A stretch of DNA of 64,000 bases from positions 682,001 to 746,000 of the forward strand of contig NZ_JANHDK010000001.1 in assembly GCF_024494725.1 (NCBI RefSeq). The letters run 5' to 3'. This stretch comes from Haloplanus ruber (lineage in GTDB: Archaea > Halobacteriota > Halobacteria > Halobacteriales > Haloferacaceae). Both the position numbers and the translations under genes were made by a program. Each line of letters begins with the position of its first letter. Positions within the stretch are counted from its first letter, which is position 1. This document shows positions 53,193-61,806 of this stretch, piece after piece. The notes below the pieces were generated by a model, which was not told the origin of the DNA, did no database searches, and saw only the letters and a list, made by a program, of their open reading frames with translations.

Positions 53193-53617
53193 GCGTCCTC
53201 GTCGATACGGGCGTGTTCTACGCACACCACGACACGGACGCGGAGCGACACGAGGCGGCCGTCGGCGCGTTCGAGGAACTGCTCGATGGGACGTACGGCC
53301 AACCGTACACGAACGACTACGTGCTCGACGAGACGGTCACGCTCACCCGAACGAGAACGGGATCGTTCGAGGCGGCGGACACCGTCGCCCGTCGAATCCT
53401 CGGCGAGGACCCGTTTCCACACGTCGTCGAGACACTACACGTGGAACCGGACGACGTTCGGGCGTCACTCACGACCTTTCGTCGGTACGACGACCACGAC
53501 CTGAGTTTCACCGACGCGACCGTCGTCGCGCAGTGTGAGTCCCGCGGTATCGACGCCGTGTTGAGCTTCGACGCCGACTTCGACGGCCTCGTCGACCGGA
53601 TCGACCCGGGGGATTGA
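53189..53617 (+). CDS. vapC: VapC-type PIN-domain toxin
   Basis: A 142-residue PIN-domain ribonuclease. The acidic active site is complete: Asp6 in VLVDTGVFYA, Glu in NDYVLDETVTL, Asp in LSFTDATVV and Asp in LSFDADFDGL. VapC toxins cleave tRNA or rRNA loops and are neutralised by VapB. Coupled downstream of vapB by an ATGA overlap. Confidence 0.88.
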   Translation: MSVLVDTGVFYAHHDTDAERHEAAVGAFEELLDGTYGQPYTNDYVLDETVTLTRTRTGSFEAADTVARRILGEDPFPHVVETLHVEPDDVRASLTTFRRYDDHDLSFTDATVVAQCESRGIDAVLSFDADFDGLVDRIDPGD

Positions 53618-53627
53618 GGGGCCCCAC

Positions 53628-54479
53628 TCACTCGATTTCCCGGTCTGCCTCGGACCGAACGATCCGCATCTCGCCGCGCGAGCGGATCGTCCCGTCGACG
53701 ACGGCGTCCTCGTGGAGTTCGAGGTCGGTACAGGAGACATCGCCGAGGACGCGCACGTCCGGGTCGAGACGGACCGTGCCGCCGCGGGTGGTCACGTCGC
53801 CGTGGATGCGGGTCCGCTCGGCGACGGTTACGTCGCCGCGGGCGCGGAGGCTCCCGAAGACGTTGTTGTCGGCGCCGACGTCGATGGACTCGGCACGGAG
53901 ATTGCCGTGGAGACGGCAGTCGTCGCCGACGCTGGCTGGCGTCGACACCTGCCAGGCGTCGTCGGAGACTTCGCTCCCGCGGGGGATCACCAGCGGATCC
54001 TCGGGGGCGTCCCCCGAGAGCGCCTCCGCGATTTCATCGGCAGCGCCCTGTTCTCCCACCCGGAGCAACTGCGAGAGGACGATGAAATAAAAGACGAGCG
54101 TCGGGACGGGGTTCCGGATGACGATCCAGCCGTTGGCCTCGAACCCCTCGTCGATTTCGACGTCGTCGCCGATGTCGAGGTCGCCCGAGACCATGAGTTG
54201 GCCGCCGACGTGGACCCGTTCGCCGAGGTAGGCGTCGTCGCCGACGAGGACGTTACCGGCCACGTCACACCACATGTCGAGCCGACAGTTCCCCTCGGCC
54301 TCGATGTCGCCGCCGAATTGGGCCCGCTCGCCCGCGATCACGTTCCGCCCGCGGACACCGAACTCGACGGTGCTCTGGCCGCCGACGATCACGTCCCCGT
54401 CGGTCACGAGGTCGTGTTCCTCGACGGTGGTCCCGTCGGGGATCTCGAGCGCGTCGAGCGGATCCCTCCCGAGTGACAC
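53628..54479 (-). CDS. Bactofilin/halofilin-like membrane protein with two beta-helix domains
   Basis: A 283-residue protein. Residues 20-118 and 165-275 are made of short repeated strands with D/N and G at turns (DGDVIVGG, GRNVIAGERAQFGGDI; GSLRARGDVTVAERTRIHGD), the pattern of bactofilin-type parallel beta-helices. They are separated by a hydrophobic segment (125-139, PTLVFYFIVLSQLL) that may cross or lie on the membrane. Haloarchaeal halofilins act in cell shape; this could be one, from layout only. Confidence 0.75.
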   Translation of the reverse strand: MSLGRDPLDALEIPDGTTVEEHDLVTDGDVIVGGQSTVEFGVRGRNVIAGERAQFGGDIEAEGNCRLDMWCDVAGNVLVGDDAYLGERVHVGGQLMVSGDLDIGDDVEIDEGFEANGWIVIRNPVPTLVFYFIVLSQLLRVGEQGAADEIAEALSGDAPEDPLVIPRGSEVSDDAWQVSTPASVGDDCRLHGNLRAESIDVGADNNVFGSLRARGDVTVAERTRIHGDVTTRGGTVRLDPDVRVLGDVSCTDLELHEDAVVDGTIRSRGEMRIVRSEADREIE

Positions 54480-54593
54480 GCGCGTGACTACAGGCTTCTC
54501 GTATTAAAACGGCCGTCAGACGGTCGTCCGACGACGGCGCGAGCGCGGGGGCGGACAGGCAGGGTTTTGAGTCCCGACCGACTACGCCGGTCT

Positions 54594-54791
54594 ATGACAA
54601 CGCTCTCCTTCGACGACGGCGGCGTCGACGTCGTCTACGAGGGAACAGAGTTCCGACTGGAGAAGGCACTGATCGAGGATGCGGTCGGCAAGACCTACCC
54701 CGACGTGACCGACCACGAGGTGTTGAAGATGGTCGAAAAGGAGCCGTCGCTGACCGGCGAACCGCGACGGATCGGCGACATCGTGAACTAG
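54594..54791 (+). CDS. DUF5800-like small protein
   Basis: A 65-residue soluble protein (FDDGGVDVVYEGTEFRLEKA, YPDVTDHEVLKMVEKEP, GEPRRIGDIV). It matches the pattern of a haloarchaeal family recalled as DUF5800; function unknown. ATG at 54594 is favoured over an in-frame ATG nine codons upstream. The final four bases overlap the convergent glycosyltransferase gene. Confidence 0.78.
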   Translation: MTTLSFDDGGVDVVYEGTEFRLEKALIEDAVGKTYPDVTDHEVLKMVEKEPSLTGEPRRIGDIVN

Positions 54792-55516
54792 GTGTCGACG
54801 CGCTCGACCCGCTCCGAGGTAGGGTCGAGGCGGCGGTCGAATCGCTCGGCGAACCCGACACGCAGGATGGACCTGGCGATGGCGGCGCCGCCACGGATGG
54901 GGTCGAGTTTCGTCTCGCCCGCTCGCTCGTCGTAGTCGATGGGCACCTCAGTCACGCGATACCCCCTCGCGACGGGGCGCATCAGCAGTTCCGCCGAGAG
55001 CCCCGTGTTCTCCGTCCAGTCGATGCGGTGAAGCAGGTCACGGCGGTAGGCGCGCATCCCCGTCGTCACGTCGTGCAAACGGTGGCCGAGGAGAAGACTG
55101 GCGAGTGTGGCAAACGCGCGGTTGCCGAGGCGGTTCAGCGCCGGCATCGTCTCCGGTCGCGGCGAAATCCGGTCGCCGCTGACCACGTCGTACCCCTCGT
55201 TGATCCGGTCGAGGAAGTCGGGGAGTCGCTCCATGGGGTAAGTGTCGTCACAGTCGGTGGTGACGACCACCGGCCGCTCCGGCGTGAGCACCGCCTTTCG
55301 GACGGCGACGCCGTAGCCCTGTGGCTCCTGTTCGATCACTCGGGCACCCATCCCGCGAGCGATTTCGGGCGTCCGGTCGCTCGACCCGTCGACACAGACG
55401 ACTGCGGCCCGACCGTCCGTGACGCGGTCGATGTCCGCCAAGACGCTCCCGATGGCTTCCTCCTCGTTGTAGGTCCCCATGACGACGGTTACGTCGTCGA
55501 AGGTGTAGTCGCTCAT
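54788..55516 (-). CDS. Family 2 glycosyltransferase (dolichol-phosphate sugar synthase-like)
   Basis: A 242-residue GT-A fold enzyme. VVMGTYNEEEAIGSVLADID at the N-terminus, VVCVDGSSDRTPEIA, and the DxD-type TTDCDDTYPMERL (about residue 90), then SGDRIS and TGLSAELLMRPVARGY. No C-terminal membrane helices. It resembles the dolichol-phosphate mannose/glucose synthases that supply sugars for archaeal N-glycosylation; the sugar is unknown. Confidence 0.88.
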   Translation of the reverse strand: MSDYTFDDVTVVMGTYNEEEAIGSVLADIDRVTDGRAAVVCVDGSSDRTPEIARGMGARVIEQEPQGYGVAVRKAVLTPERPVVVTTDCDDTYPMERLPDFLDRINEGYDVVSGDRISPRPETMPALNRLGNRAFATLASLLLGHRLHDVTTGMRAYRRDLLHRIDWTENTGLSAELLMRPVARGYRVTEVPIDYDERAGETKLDPIRGGAAIARSILRVGFAERFDRRLDPTSERVERVDT

Positions 55517-55558
55517 ACGCCTATCTACGGACGTTCGCACTTGAACGTTTAGGTTTGC

Positions 55559-56308
55559 CTAAAACGTCGCCGTGTCGGGGCTGACGGCCTCGTGGAGGCG
55601 GCCAGTGACGTGGTCGGCGAGGCGTTCGAGGTTCTCCGTGTCCTCGCGGTTGTACGAGACGAGCGTCTCGAGGGCGGCGTCGTCGCCGCGTTCGTACTCG
55701 CGCCAGAGGCGGACGGCGTCCTTCCCGGAGAGGTCCGGCCGGTCGCGGTCGATGCCCACTTCGGTCTCGATGTGTTTGAGGCCGCCGGTCAGGTCGAGGC
55801 GACGACAGGGGTACATCAGATCGAGGTGGGGCGCGTCGATAGAGAGGTCGAAGGACTGTTCGAGGAAGGGGACGTCGAAGCGGGCGCCGTTGAACGAGAC
55901 GAGCAGCGGGGCGTCGGTGAACTGCTCGCGGAGCGCGCCAGGGGTGAGGTTGTCGCCGCGGACGAGCGTCTCGACGTCGCCCCCGCGGTAACAGCTCACG
56001 GTCGTCACGTCGTTGCGGTCGGCGTCGAGACCCGTGGTCTCGATGTCGAAAAAGAGGGCGTCGTCACGGAAGTTCTCGTAGAGACGCCAGCGCTCGCCGG
56101 TGGGGAACGACTCGTCGAAAAAGCGGGCGTCGTCGCGACGGAGATGGTCGGTCGCCACGTCGACGAACGCCTCGATGCGTTCGGCTGTCTTCGGACCGAC
56201 GACAGAGCCGTCGAACGACTCCCAGTGGGTGACACCCGCCTCCCAGAGGCGTCGCTCGGTCGTCTCCCCCACGCCACGGATCGGGATGAAGCTGTTCTCG
56301 ATACGCAC
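55559..56308 (-). CDS. YprB-type ribonuclease H-like exonuclease
   Basis: A 249-residue protein. N-terminal helix-hairpin-helix-like part (IRGVGETTERRLWEAGVTHW), then a DEDDy exonuclease: FFDIETTGLD (Asp, Glu; about residue 95), SFNGARFDVPFL (Asp), and YNREDTENLERL (Tyr/Asp). This fold degrades single-stranded DNA or RNA. The GTG start at 56308 precedes VRIENSFIPI, which is the likely N-terminus. Confidence 0.85.
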   Translation of the reverse strand: MRIENSFIPIRGVGETTERRLWEAGVTHWESFDGSVVGPKTAERIEAFVDVATDHLRRDDARFFDESFPTGERWRLYENFRDDALFFDIETTGLDADRNDVTTVSCYRGGDVETLVRGDNLTPGALREQFTDAPLLVSFNGARFDVPFLEQSFDLSIDAPHLDLMYPCRRLDLTGGLKHIETEVGIDRDRPDLSGKDAVRLWREYERGDDAALETLVSYNREDTENLERLADHVTGRLHEAVSPDTATF

Positions 56309-56353
56309 AGGTGGTACTGTCGTGGCGGGCGTCAAAAACCTCGCGTCACGCGG

Positions 56354-57160
56354 TCAGTACGCGAACGGCGACGCCGATCCGGGTGGTGTCCAGTCCTCAC
56401 CTTTCAGTTGAACGTACGCGCGCGAGGCGATGGCGACGGTGACGAGGCCCGTGACCGCGCTGATGGCCACGCTGATCGCGACAGTGGCAATCTGTGGCAC
56501 GCCCGCCAGTCCAAGCAGGAAGCCGGGGACGGCGCTGAGCAACCCGATGACCAACACCACCACGAGGAGGAGGAACACACTGAGGCGCTCGCCGGCGGTC
56601 AGCGCCCAACCGTCGCTGAGCGCGTCGATGACGCCCTTGTCCTCGACGATTACCTCGAACTGGACGAAATAGAGGGCGACCGCGACGTAGATCCCGGGGA
56701 TGATGAGGAAGATGGCCCCGACGAACGTCGCGATGTCGACGACGATACCGGCGACTATTGCGTTCAGGAGGACCCAGCCGAATCGGCGGTCGACACCGTC
56801 GGGAAAGCGTTGCCGGGCGTCGCTCACGAACGTTCGGATGGTGACGACTCCGACGGCCTGCGCGAGGACGGCCTGTACCAGAAAGAGGACGAGAGCGACA
56901 GCCAGGCCAACGTCGATGGCGAGTGGGGAGCCACCGCCGGCGGCCGGACCGGGACCCATTCCCCCGGCCGGCATCCCGCCCGCTCCGGGTTGGGCGGGGG
57001 CCGCGCTGCCGAGCCAGTCGGTAAACGCCGCGCCGAGCGTCTGGGCCGTAGCCGTCGACAGTACGCCGATGACGAGGTAGGCCACGAAGAGGATCGCGGC
57101 CACGCGCGTCGGGAGACGGGTGAGTCCGTCCTCGATAGCAGCGGGGATATCCAGTGTCAT
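56354..57160 (-). CDS. Haloarchaeal membrane protein (DUF7847-like)
   Basis: A 268-residue protein with about six hydrophobic segments and a Gly/Pro/Ala-rich loop (residues about 55-85). MTLDIPAAIEDGL leads into helix one. The later part (FLIIPGIYVAVALYFVQFEV, IDALSDGWALTAG) resembles the membrane domain of haloarchaeal DUF7847 and GlpQ-membrane-type proteins; the DUF number is from memory. Function unknown. Confidence 0.72.
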   Translation of the reverse strand: MTLDIPAAIEDGLTRLPTRVAAILFVAYLVIGVLSTATAQTLGAAFTDWLGSAAPAQPGAGGMPAGGMGPGPAAGGGSPLAIDVGLAVALVLFLVQAVLAQAVGVVTIRTFVSDARQRFPDGVDRRFGWVLLNAIVAGIVVDIATFVGAIFLIIPGIYVAVALYFVQFEVIVEDKGVIDALSDGWALTAGERLSVFLLLVVVLVIGLLSAVPGFLLGLAGVPQIATVAISVAISAVTGLVTVAIASRAYVQLKGEDWTPPGSASPFAY

Positions 57161-57232
57161 AGGGACGTGTATACGAGTTGTGTCACCCGACATAAAATTG
57201 CGGTCCGACGGCGGTCACGGCGGGGCCGGTCC

Positions 57233-57427
57233 TCACCGGCGGACGTGCACGGGCGACTCGGCGACCAGCACGACGGCGTCGGAGTCGGTGCCCCGGAGCG
57301 AGAGTTCACCCGCGTCACACTCGACGGCGGGGAGAACGGGTGCCTCGGGGATGCCGTAGTCGGCAGGCTCGTGGAATCGGGCGGCGATCACCCACTCCCG
57401 CGCGAGCATGCTGGTCCCGTCACTCAT
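57233..57427 (-). CDS. Small protein at the end of the molybdenum hydroxylase operon
   Basis: A 64-residue soluble protein with a short beta-rich pattern (EWVIAARFHEPADYG, ECDAGELSLRGTDSDAVVLV). Its ATG overlaps the XdhC stop by 4 bp (ATGA), so it is cotranslated with that gene. No family recognised. It may be an accessory of the hydroxylase. Confidence 0.62.
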   Translation of the reverse strand: MSDGTSMLAREWVIAARFHEPADYGIPEAPVLPAVECDAGELSLRGTDSDAVVLVAESPVHVRR

Positions 57428-58563
57428 GGCCGTAATCGACGTTCGAGCGACTCGCCGGCCCGGAGGTGCGCCGGCGTTCGCCCGTACCGGACGGCAAGGA
57501 GTTCGGCGACGATGCTGTGTGCGATCTGGTACGGCGTGCCGCCACCGAGGTCGAGTCCGACGGGCGTATAGAGGCGTTGTAGCGCCGCCGTGGGTGGGTC
57601 GCGCCCCTCCGTGCGCCACTCGTCGGCAATCTCCTCGAACCGCTCGGCCGGTCCCATCAGTCCCACGTACGGAACGTCGCTCTCGAGGAGTTCACCGACC
57701 GCGATGGCGTCGTCGACGAAGTTGTGTGTCATCACTACCGTGTAGGTGTTGGGACCGAGGTCGAGTTCCGAGCGGATCTGGGCGGGCGACAGGGACCGGA
57801 CGGTGTCGGCCGCGGGGAAGCGCTCGGCCGTCGCGTCGGCGCCCCGGAACCCCGCGACGGTGACCCGGAAGTCGGCCCGGCGGGCGAGTTCGATAACCGG
57901 GCGGACGTCGTGACCGGTCCCGAAGACGACGAGGTCGGCCGGGGGTGTGACGTGATCGACGAACACCTCGATCCGTCCGTCCGGCCGCGGGCACTCGACT
58001 GTCTTCGAGTCGCCGGCGCGGCGGCACTCGCGGGCGGCCGACGCGAGATCATCGCCGAACCACTCGGGCGGGGCCGCAGGCGTCGGGTCGTCGCCGACGG
58101 CGACCGCACGCGCCCCGACCGGGGCCGCGGCGTGATCGGCGTCGACGACGGTGTAGACGAGCGACTCGCGCCCGTCGTCGTACGCGTCGAGCGCAGAGCG
58201 AAGCGATCCGTCGAGCGGTTCGAGCAACACGTCGATGACGCCGTTACAGCCGACGCCGAGTCCCCAGACGTCGTCGTCGCCCGTCAGGTCGAACCGCTCG
58301 ACGCGGGGGTGGCCCTCGGTTCGAACCTCCGCCGCGAGGTCGATCAACACGTCTTCCAGACAGCCGGCGGTGATACTCCCGAGGCCGGTGTCGTCGGCCA
58401 CGAGCATCTTCGCCCCCGGCCCGCGGTACGCGCTCCCCTCGACGCCGACGATGGTCGCGAGGACCGGCGTCTCGTCGGCCTCGATACCGCGGCGGATCGA
58501 CGCCATCACCGCCGACTCGGGGGCGCTCCACTCGTCGTCGGGAACGAGGTCGGCGTCACTCAC
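57424..58563 (-). CDS. XdhC/CoxI-family molybdenum cofactor maturation factor
   Basis: A 379-residue protein. Two XdhC parts are visible: VLATIVGVEGSAYRGPGAKM with LGSITAGCLED and LGVGCNGVIDVLLEPL in the N-terminal domain, then a Rossmann-type domain (DLVVFGTGHDVRPVIELARR) and VVMTHNFVDDAIAVGELL, YVGLMGP. XdhC-type proteins insert the sulfurated molybdenum cofactor into xanthine dehydrogenase-family enzymes. Start is GTG at 58563. In the Cox operon its role is maturation of the large subunit. Confidence 0.9.
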   Translation of the reverse strand: MSDADLVPDDEWSAPESAVMASIRRGIEADETPVLATIVGVEGSAYRGPGAKMLVADDTGLGSITAGCLEDVLIDLAAEVRTEGHPRVERFDLTGDDDVWGLGVGCNGVIDVLLEPLDGSLRSALDAYDDGRESLVYTVVDADHAAAPVGARAVAVGDDPTPAAPPEWFGDDLASAARECRRAGDSKTVECPRPDGRIEVFVDHVTPPADLVVFGTGHDVRPVIELARRADFRVTVAGFRGADATAERFPAADTVRSLSPAQIRSELDLGPNTYTVVMTHNFVDDAIAVGELLESDVPYVGLMGPAERFEEIADEWRTEGRDPPTAALQRLYTPVGLDLGGGTPYQIAHSIVAELLAVRYGRTPAHLRAGESLERRLRP

Positions 58564-58654
58564 GGCGAGTCACCCCGGAGCGGCCCCGCAGTCGGCCACG
58601 CGAGGCGCGGTCGGTCGTCGGTCGATACGGTCGTCGGTGTGGTGTGTCGTCGTG

Positions 58655-59983
58655 TCATCGGTCGGTTCGTCGCCAGTCGTGTTCGTAGCCGACTGGCCGC
58701 TGTCGGTGTCGAAGCTGTCGTGCCATGTCGAATAGGTCGGCCGGCTCCGCGAACGCAAACAGGCCGTCGACGTGTGGCAGGGCGGTTACCATCCCCCGGC
58801 AGGCCGGCTCGTAGGCCGTCGAGGCCGCGAGCGGGTTGAGCCAGAACACCCGCTGCGCCCGACGGTCGAGCCACGTCATGCCCGCCTCCAGGTCGGACAG
58901 ATCCCCGGTTTCGAGGCCGTCGCTGACGACGAGGAGGACCGTCTCGCGGTCGACGGCGTCGGGCGCGCGGTCACGGATCGTCGTCAGCGCGTGGCCGATG
59001 CGGGTTCCGCCGCCCCACGCGGCTTCGAGGCGGTCGAACTCCCGGAGCGTCGCGTCGGGTGATGCGGCCTGCAACGCCGTCGTCACCTCGGTCACGTCGG
59101 TGTCGAAGAGAAACGTGCGGGCGGTCCGCCACTCGTCGGTCAGGACCCGGAGCATGCGCACTAGGAACCCGCGGTCGACGATATCGAGGACCGACCGGCT
59201 CACGTCGACGAGGATCAGCCCCCGCACGGCGTCGGGACGCCGCGCTCGCTGTGGCACCTCCATCACGACGCCGCCGGTGGCGTGTGTCTGTCGCATCGCC
59301 CGACGCACGTCCGGGCGCCCCTCGGATGCCGGCGTCCGCCGCCGGCCGGGCAGGCTGGCTATCGCATCGGTGAGCGCCCGCACCGCCGGCGTCGGATCGG
59401 CGACGGCGCTCGCCTCGAGTGGGTCGGTCTCGACACGGTCCGACGGAGCGTTCGGGCTGAATTGCGCGCGCGTTCCCGCGTCGCCACCGGCCGTCTCCGA
59501 GGCGTCCGCACCCCCGAGACGTCGGGACACCGACGACTGTCGGTCGTCGCCGGAGTCGCGGGCGTCGTCGGCTCCGCGGTCGGTCGGGGCGTCATCGCCG
59601 GCCGCGTCCGATGCGAAGCCTCCGTCGAGTGATTCGGTGTCGACGCCACCCGCAGGGTCGTCGACGGCGTGTGTCACCTGCCGCCAGAACCGGTCGAAGA
59701 GGCGGTCGAACGTCGCCGCGTCCGTCGGATTGGAGACAAGCGCCGCTCGGAGTGCCGTTCGCGCCTCGTCTTCGTCGTCGAAGCCGACGACGGCGAGTAC
59801 CTCGGCGGCGACGAGCGATCCGTCGGCCGGCACCGCGACGCCCGCCGTCCGAAGGGCGCCGACGAACCGGACCAGCGCGGATCGAACCCGTCTCGTGACG
59901 TCGAGCGGGTGGTCCGTCCCGTCGCCGTCACCGAGACGAGATGGATCGAGTCCGGGATCGGGCTCGGGGGACATGTCGGTCAT
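58655..59983 (-). CDS. coxE: CoxE-like VWA-domain protein
   Basis: A 442-residue protein. A helical N-terminal part and a long acidic low-complexity linker (about 118-200) precede a von Willebrand factor A domain with a MIDAS motif (ILVDVSRSV, then RTFLFDTDVTEVT and VVSDGLETGD). It works with the CoxD-type AAA+ ATPase to mature the hydroxylase active site. Its start overlaps the ATPase gene's stop by 4 bp. Confidence 0.87.
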   Translation of the reverse strand: MTDMSPEPDPGLDPSRLGDGDGTDHPLDVTRRVRSALVRFVGALRTAGVAVPADGSLVAAEVLAVVGFDDEDEARTALRAALVSNPTDAATFDRLFDRFWRQVTHAVDDPAGGVDTESLDGGFASDAAGDDAPTDRGADDARDSGDDRQSSVSRRLGGADASETAGGDAGTRAQFSPNAPSDRVETDPLEASAVADPTPAVRALTDAIASLPGRRRTPASEGRPDVRRAMRQTHATGGVVMEVPQRARRPDAVRGLILVDVSRSVLDIVDRGFLVRMLRVLTDEWRTARTFLFDTDVTEVTTALQAASPDATLREFDRLEAAWGGGTRIGHALTTIRDRAPDAVDRETVLLVVSDGLETGDLSDLEAGMTWLDRRAQRVFWLNPLAASTAYEPACRGMVTALPHVDGLFAFAEPADLFDMARQLRHRQRPVGYEHDWRRTDR

Positions 59984-60900
59984 TCACTGGACGTCTCGGC
60001 CGCCGCGAGGAGGGCCGACATGGTTTCGTCGTCAACCCGTTCGACGTCCTCGACTTCCTTCAGGAGACAGCCGAGGGTGGTGCGAATGTCGGTCGCCGTG
60101 AGGGGGTGGTCGCCGTCGGTCGGCACGCCGTCGAGCGCGGTGAGCGCACGCGCCCAGTCGAGCGTCTCGGCGACGCCCGGCGGTTTCAGGAGCGACTCCT
60201 CCCGGAGCCGTTCGGTGACGCCACAGACCGCGGCGACGACGGTCTCGTCCAGTTCCGGGACCTTCCGCCGGACGATAGCCTGCTCTTTCTCGAAGGACGG
60301 CGGTTCGACGTGGAGGTACAGACACCGGCGCTTGAGCGCGTCGCTCAGGCCCCGCGTCCGGTTGGACGTGATGATGACGATAGGCGCCGTGTCGGCGTCG
60401 ACCGTTCCGAGTTCAGGAATCGACACCTGGAAATCCGAGAGCACCTCCAACAGCAGCGCCTCGAACTCCTCGTCGGCGCGGTCGACCTCGTCGATCAACA
60501 GCACGGGTGGGCGCTCGCCGCTGTGGTGGAGGGCACGGAGAAGCGGCCGCTCCAGCAGGTACTCCTCCGTGAACACCGACCGCTCGTCGCCGTCCCGCCC
60601 GGACTGGACCGCGAGCAGTTGCTTCGTGTAGTTCCACTCGTACAGGGCGCTTTCGGCCGCCAGCCCCTCGTAGCACTGGAGGCGAACGAGGTCGGTGTCG
60701 AAGCCCGCCGCCAGCACCTTGGCGAGTTCGGTCTTACCGGCGCCGGGTTCTCCCTCGACGAGGAGCGGGCGCCCGAGTTTCAGCGCGAGCAACACCGTCG
60801 TCGTAATCTCGTCTTCGGCGACGTAATCACTGGCGTCGAACAGCGACTGCAGTCGCTCGCTCGTCAGCGTCTCGAAGTCGTCGTGAATGGCGTCCGTCAT
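59980..60900 (-). CDS. coxD: CoxD-like MoxR-type AAA+ ATPase
   Basis: A 306-residue AAA+ protein. Walker A GEPGAGKTELAKV (about residue 50), Walker B PVLLIDEVDRADEEFEALLL (about 130), sensor 1 IVIITSNRTRGL and the RRCLYLH arginine finger region, as in MoxR/CoxD. CoxD is needed for assembling the [CuSMoO2] or related centre of CO dehydrogenases; in form II relatives its role is inferred. Coupled to the VWA gene by a 4-bp overlap. Confidence 0.9.
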   Translation of the reverse strand: MTDAIHDDFETLTSERLQSLFDASDYVAEDEITTTVLLALKLGRPLLVEGEPGAGKTELAKVLAAGFDTDLVRLQCYEGLAAESALYEWNYTKQLLAVQSGRDGDERSVFTEEYLLERPLLRALHHSGERPPVLLIDEVDRADEEFEALLLEVLSDFQVSIPELGTVDADTAPIVIITSNRTRGLSDALKRRCLYLHVEPPSFEKEQAIVRRKVPELDETVVAAVCGVTERLREESLLKPPGVAETLDWARALTALDGVPTDGDHPLTATDIRTTLGCLLKEVEDVERVDDETMSALLAAAETSSE

Positions 60901-60918
60901 AGGGTGTGTGACCCGGCG

Positions 60919-61806
60919 TTACGACGGTCCGGCAGCGACGACACCGGTCCCCGTCGCCGCGTCCGTGATGGCCCGCTCGGCGTAGGTTTCGAGCAACTGC
61001 GCCCGGAACTCGGCCGAGGCCTGGAGGTCGTCCATCATCATCATCTCGTCGAGGTCGTTGGCCGCGTTCGTGGCGGCCGTGGCGACCGTCTCACCGTCCG
61101 GGTTCGTCCCCGCGAGGGCGTCCTCGACGGGGTCGAGGCGAACGCCGTGATCCATGATCCCGTTGGCGGCGACGCCGACGTCCTCGACGCGACCGGCGTC
61201 GACCGTCATCGAGACGGCGACGCCGACCATGGCGTACCCCGAGGACGGACTCGGCTTTTTCGCATACGCGCCCGTCGCCTCCGGCCGCGCCGGGAACTCG
61301 ATTCGCGTGAGGAGTTCGTCCTCGGCCACGTCGGTCGCGTACATGCCGAGGAAGAAGTCGTCGGCGTCGACCCGCCGCTCCCCGTCAGGCCCCTGCAGGA
61401 CCATCGTCGCGTCGGCCGCGAGCGCGGCCGCCGGGAGGTCCGAGGCGGGGTCGGCGTGAGCGAGATTTCCGCCGACGGTGCCACGGTTGCGTACCTGCAC
61501 GTCACCGACGGCGTGGGCCGTCTCCGCGAACACCGTGACGTTCTCCCGCATCACTGGGGAGTCGTCGACCGTCGCGTAGTTCGTGAGCGCGCCGACCGAG
61601 ACGGTTCCGTCCGCGTGGTCGATCCCCTGCATGGCGTCGATGTGGCCGATGTCGACGAGCAGATCGGGGCTCGCTAACCCCGATTTCATCGTCGGCAGGA
61701 GGCTGTGTCCGCCGGCGAGAATCTCCGCCTCGGGGTGGTCGACCAGCAGGTCGACCGCTTCGTCGACCGTCTCCGGCCGCTCGTACTCGAACTCGTCGGG
61801 GAACAT
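60919..61806 (-). CDS. coxM: FAD-binding medium subunit of a molybdenum hydroxylase (CoxM-like)
   Basis: A 295-residue protein of the CO dehydrogenase flavoprotein family. The FAD-binding PP-loop is AEILAGGHSLLPTMKSGLA, and the second motif is VRNRGTVGGNLAHADPASDL. A CO_deh_flav_C domain ends it. It passes electrons from the Fe-S subunit to quinone or another acceptor. Its ATG overlaps the large subunit's stop by one base. Confidence 0.92.
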   Translation of the reverse strand: MFPDEFEYERPETVDEAVDLLVDHPEAEILAGGHSLLPTMKSGLASPDLLVDIGHIDAMQGIDHADGTVSVGALTNYATVDDSPVMRENVTVFAETAHAVGDVQVRNRGTVGGNLAHADPASDLPAAALAADATMVLQGPDGERRVDADDFFLGMYATDVAEDELLTRIEFPARPEATGAYAKKPSPSSGYAMVGVAVSMTVDAGRVEDVGVAANGIMDHGVRLDPVEDALAGTNPDGETVATAATNAANDLDEMMMMDDLQASAEFRAQLLETYAERAITDAATGTGVVAAGPS

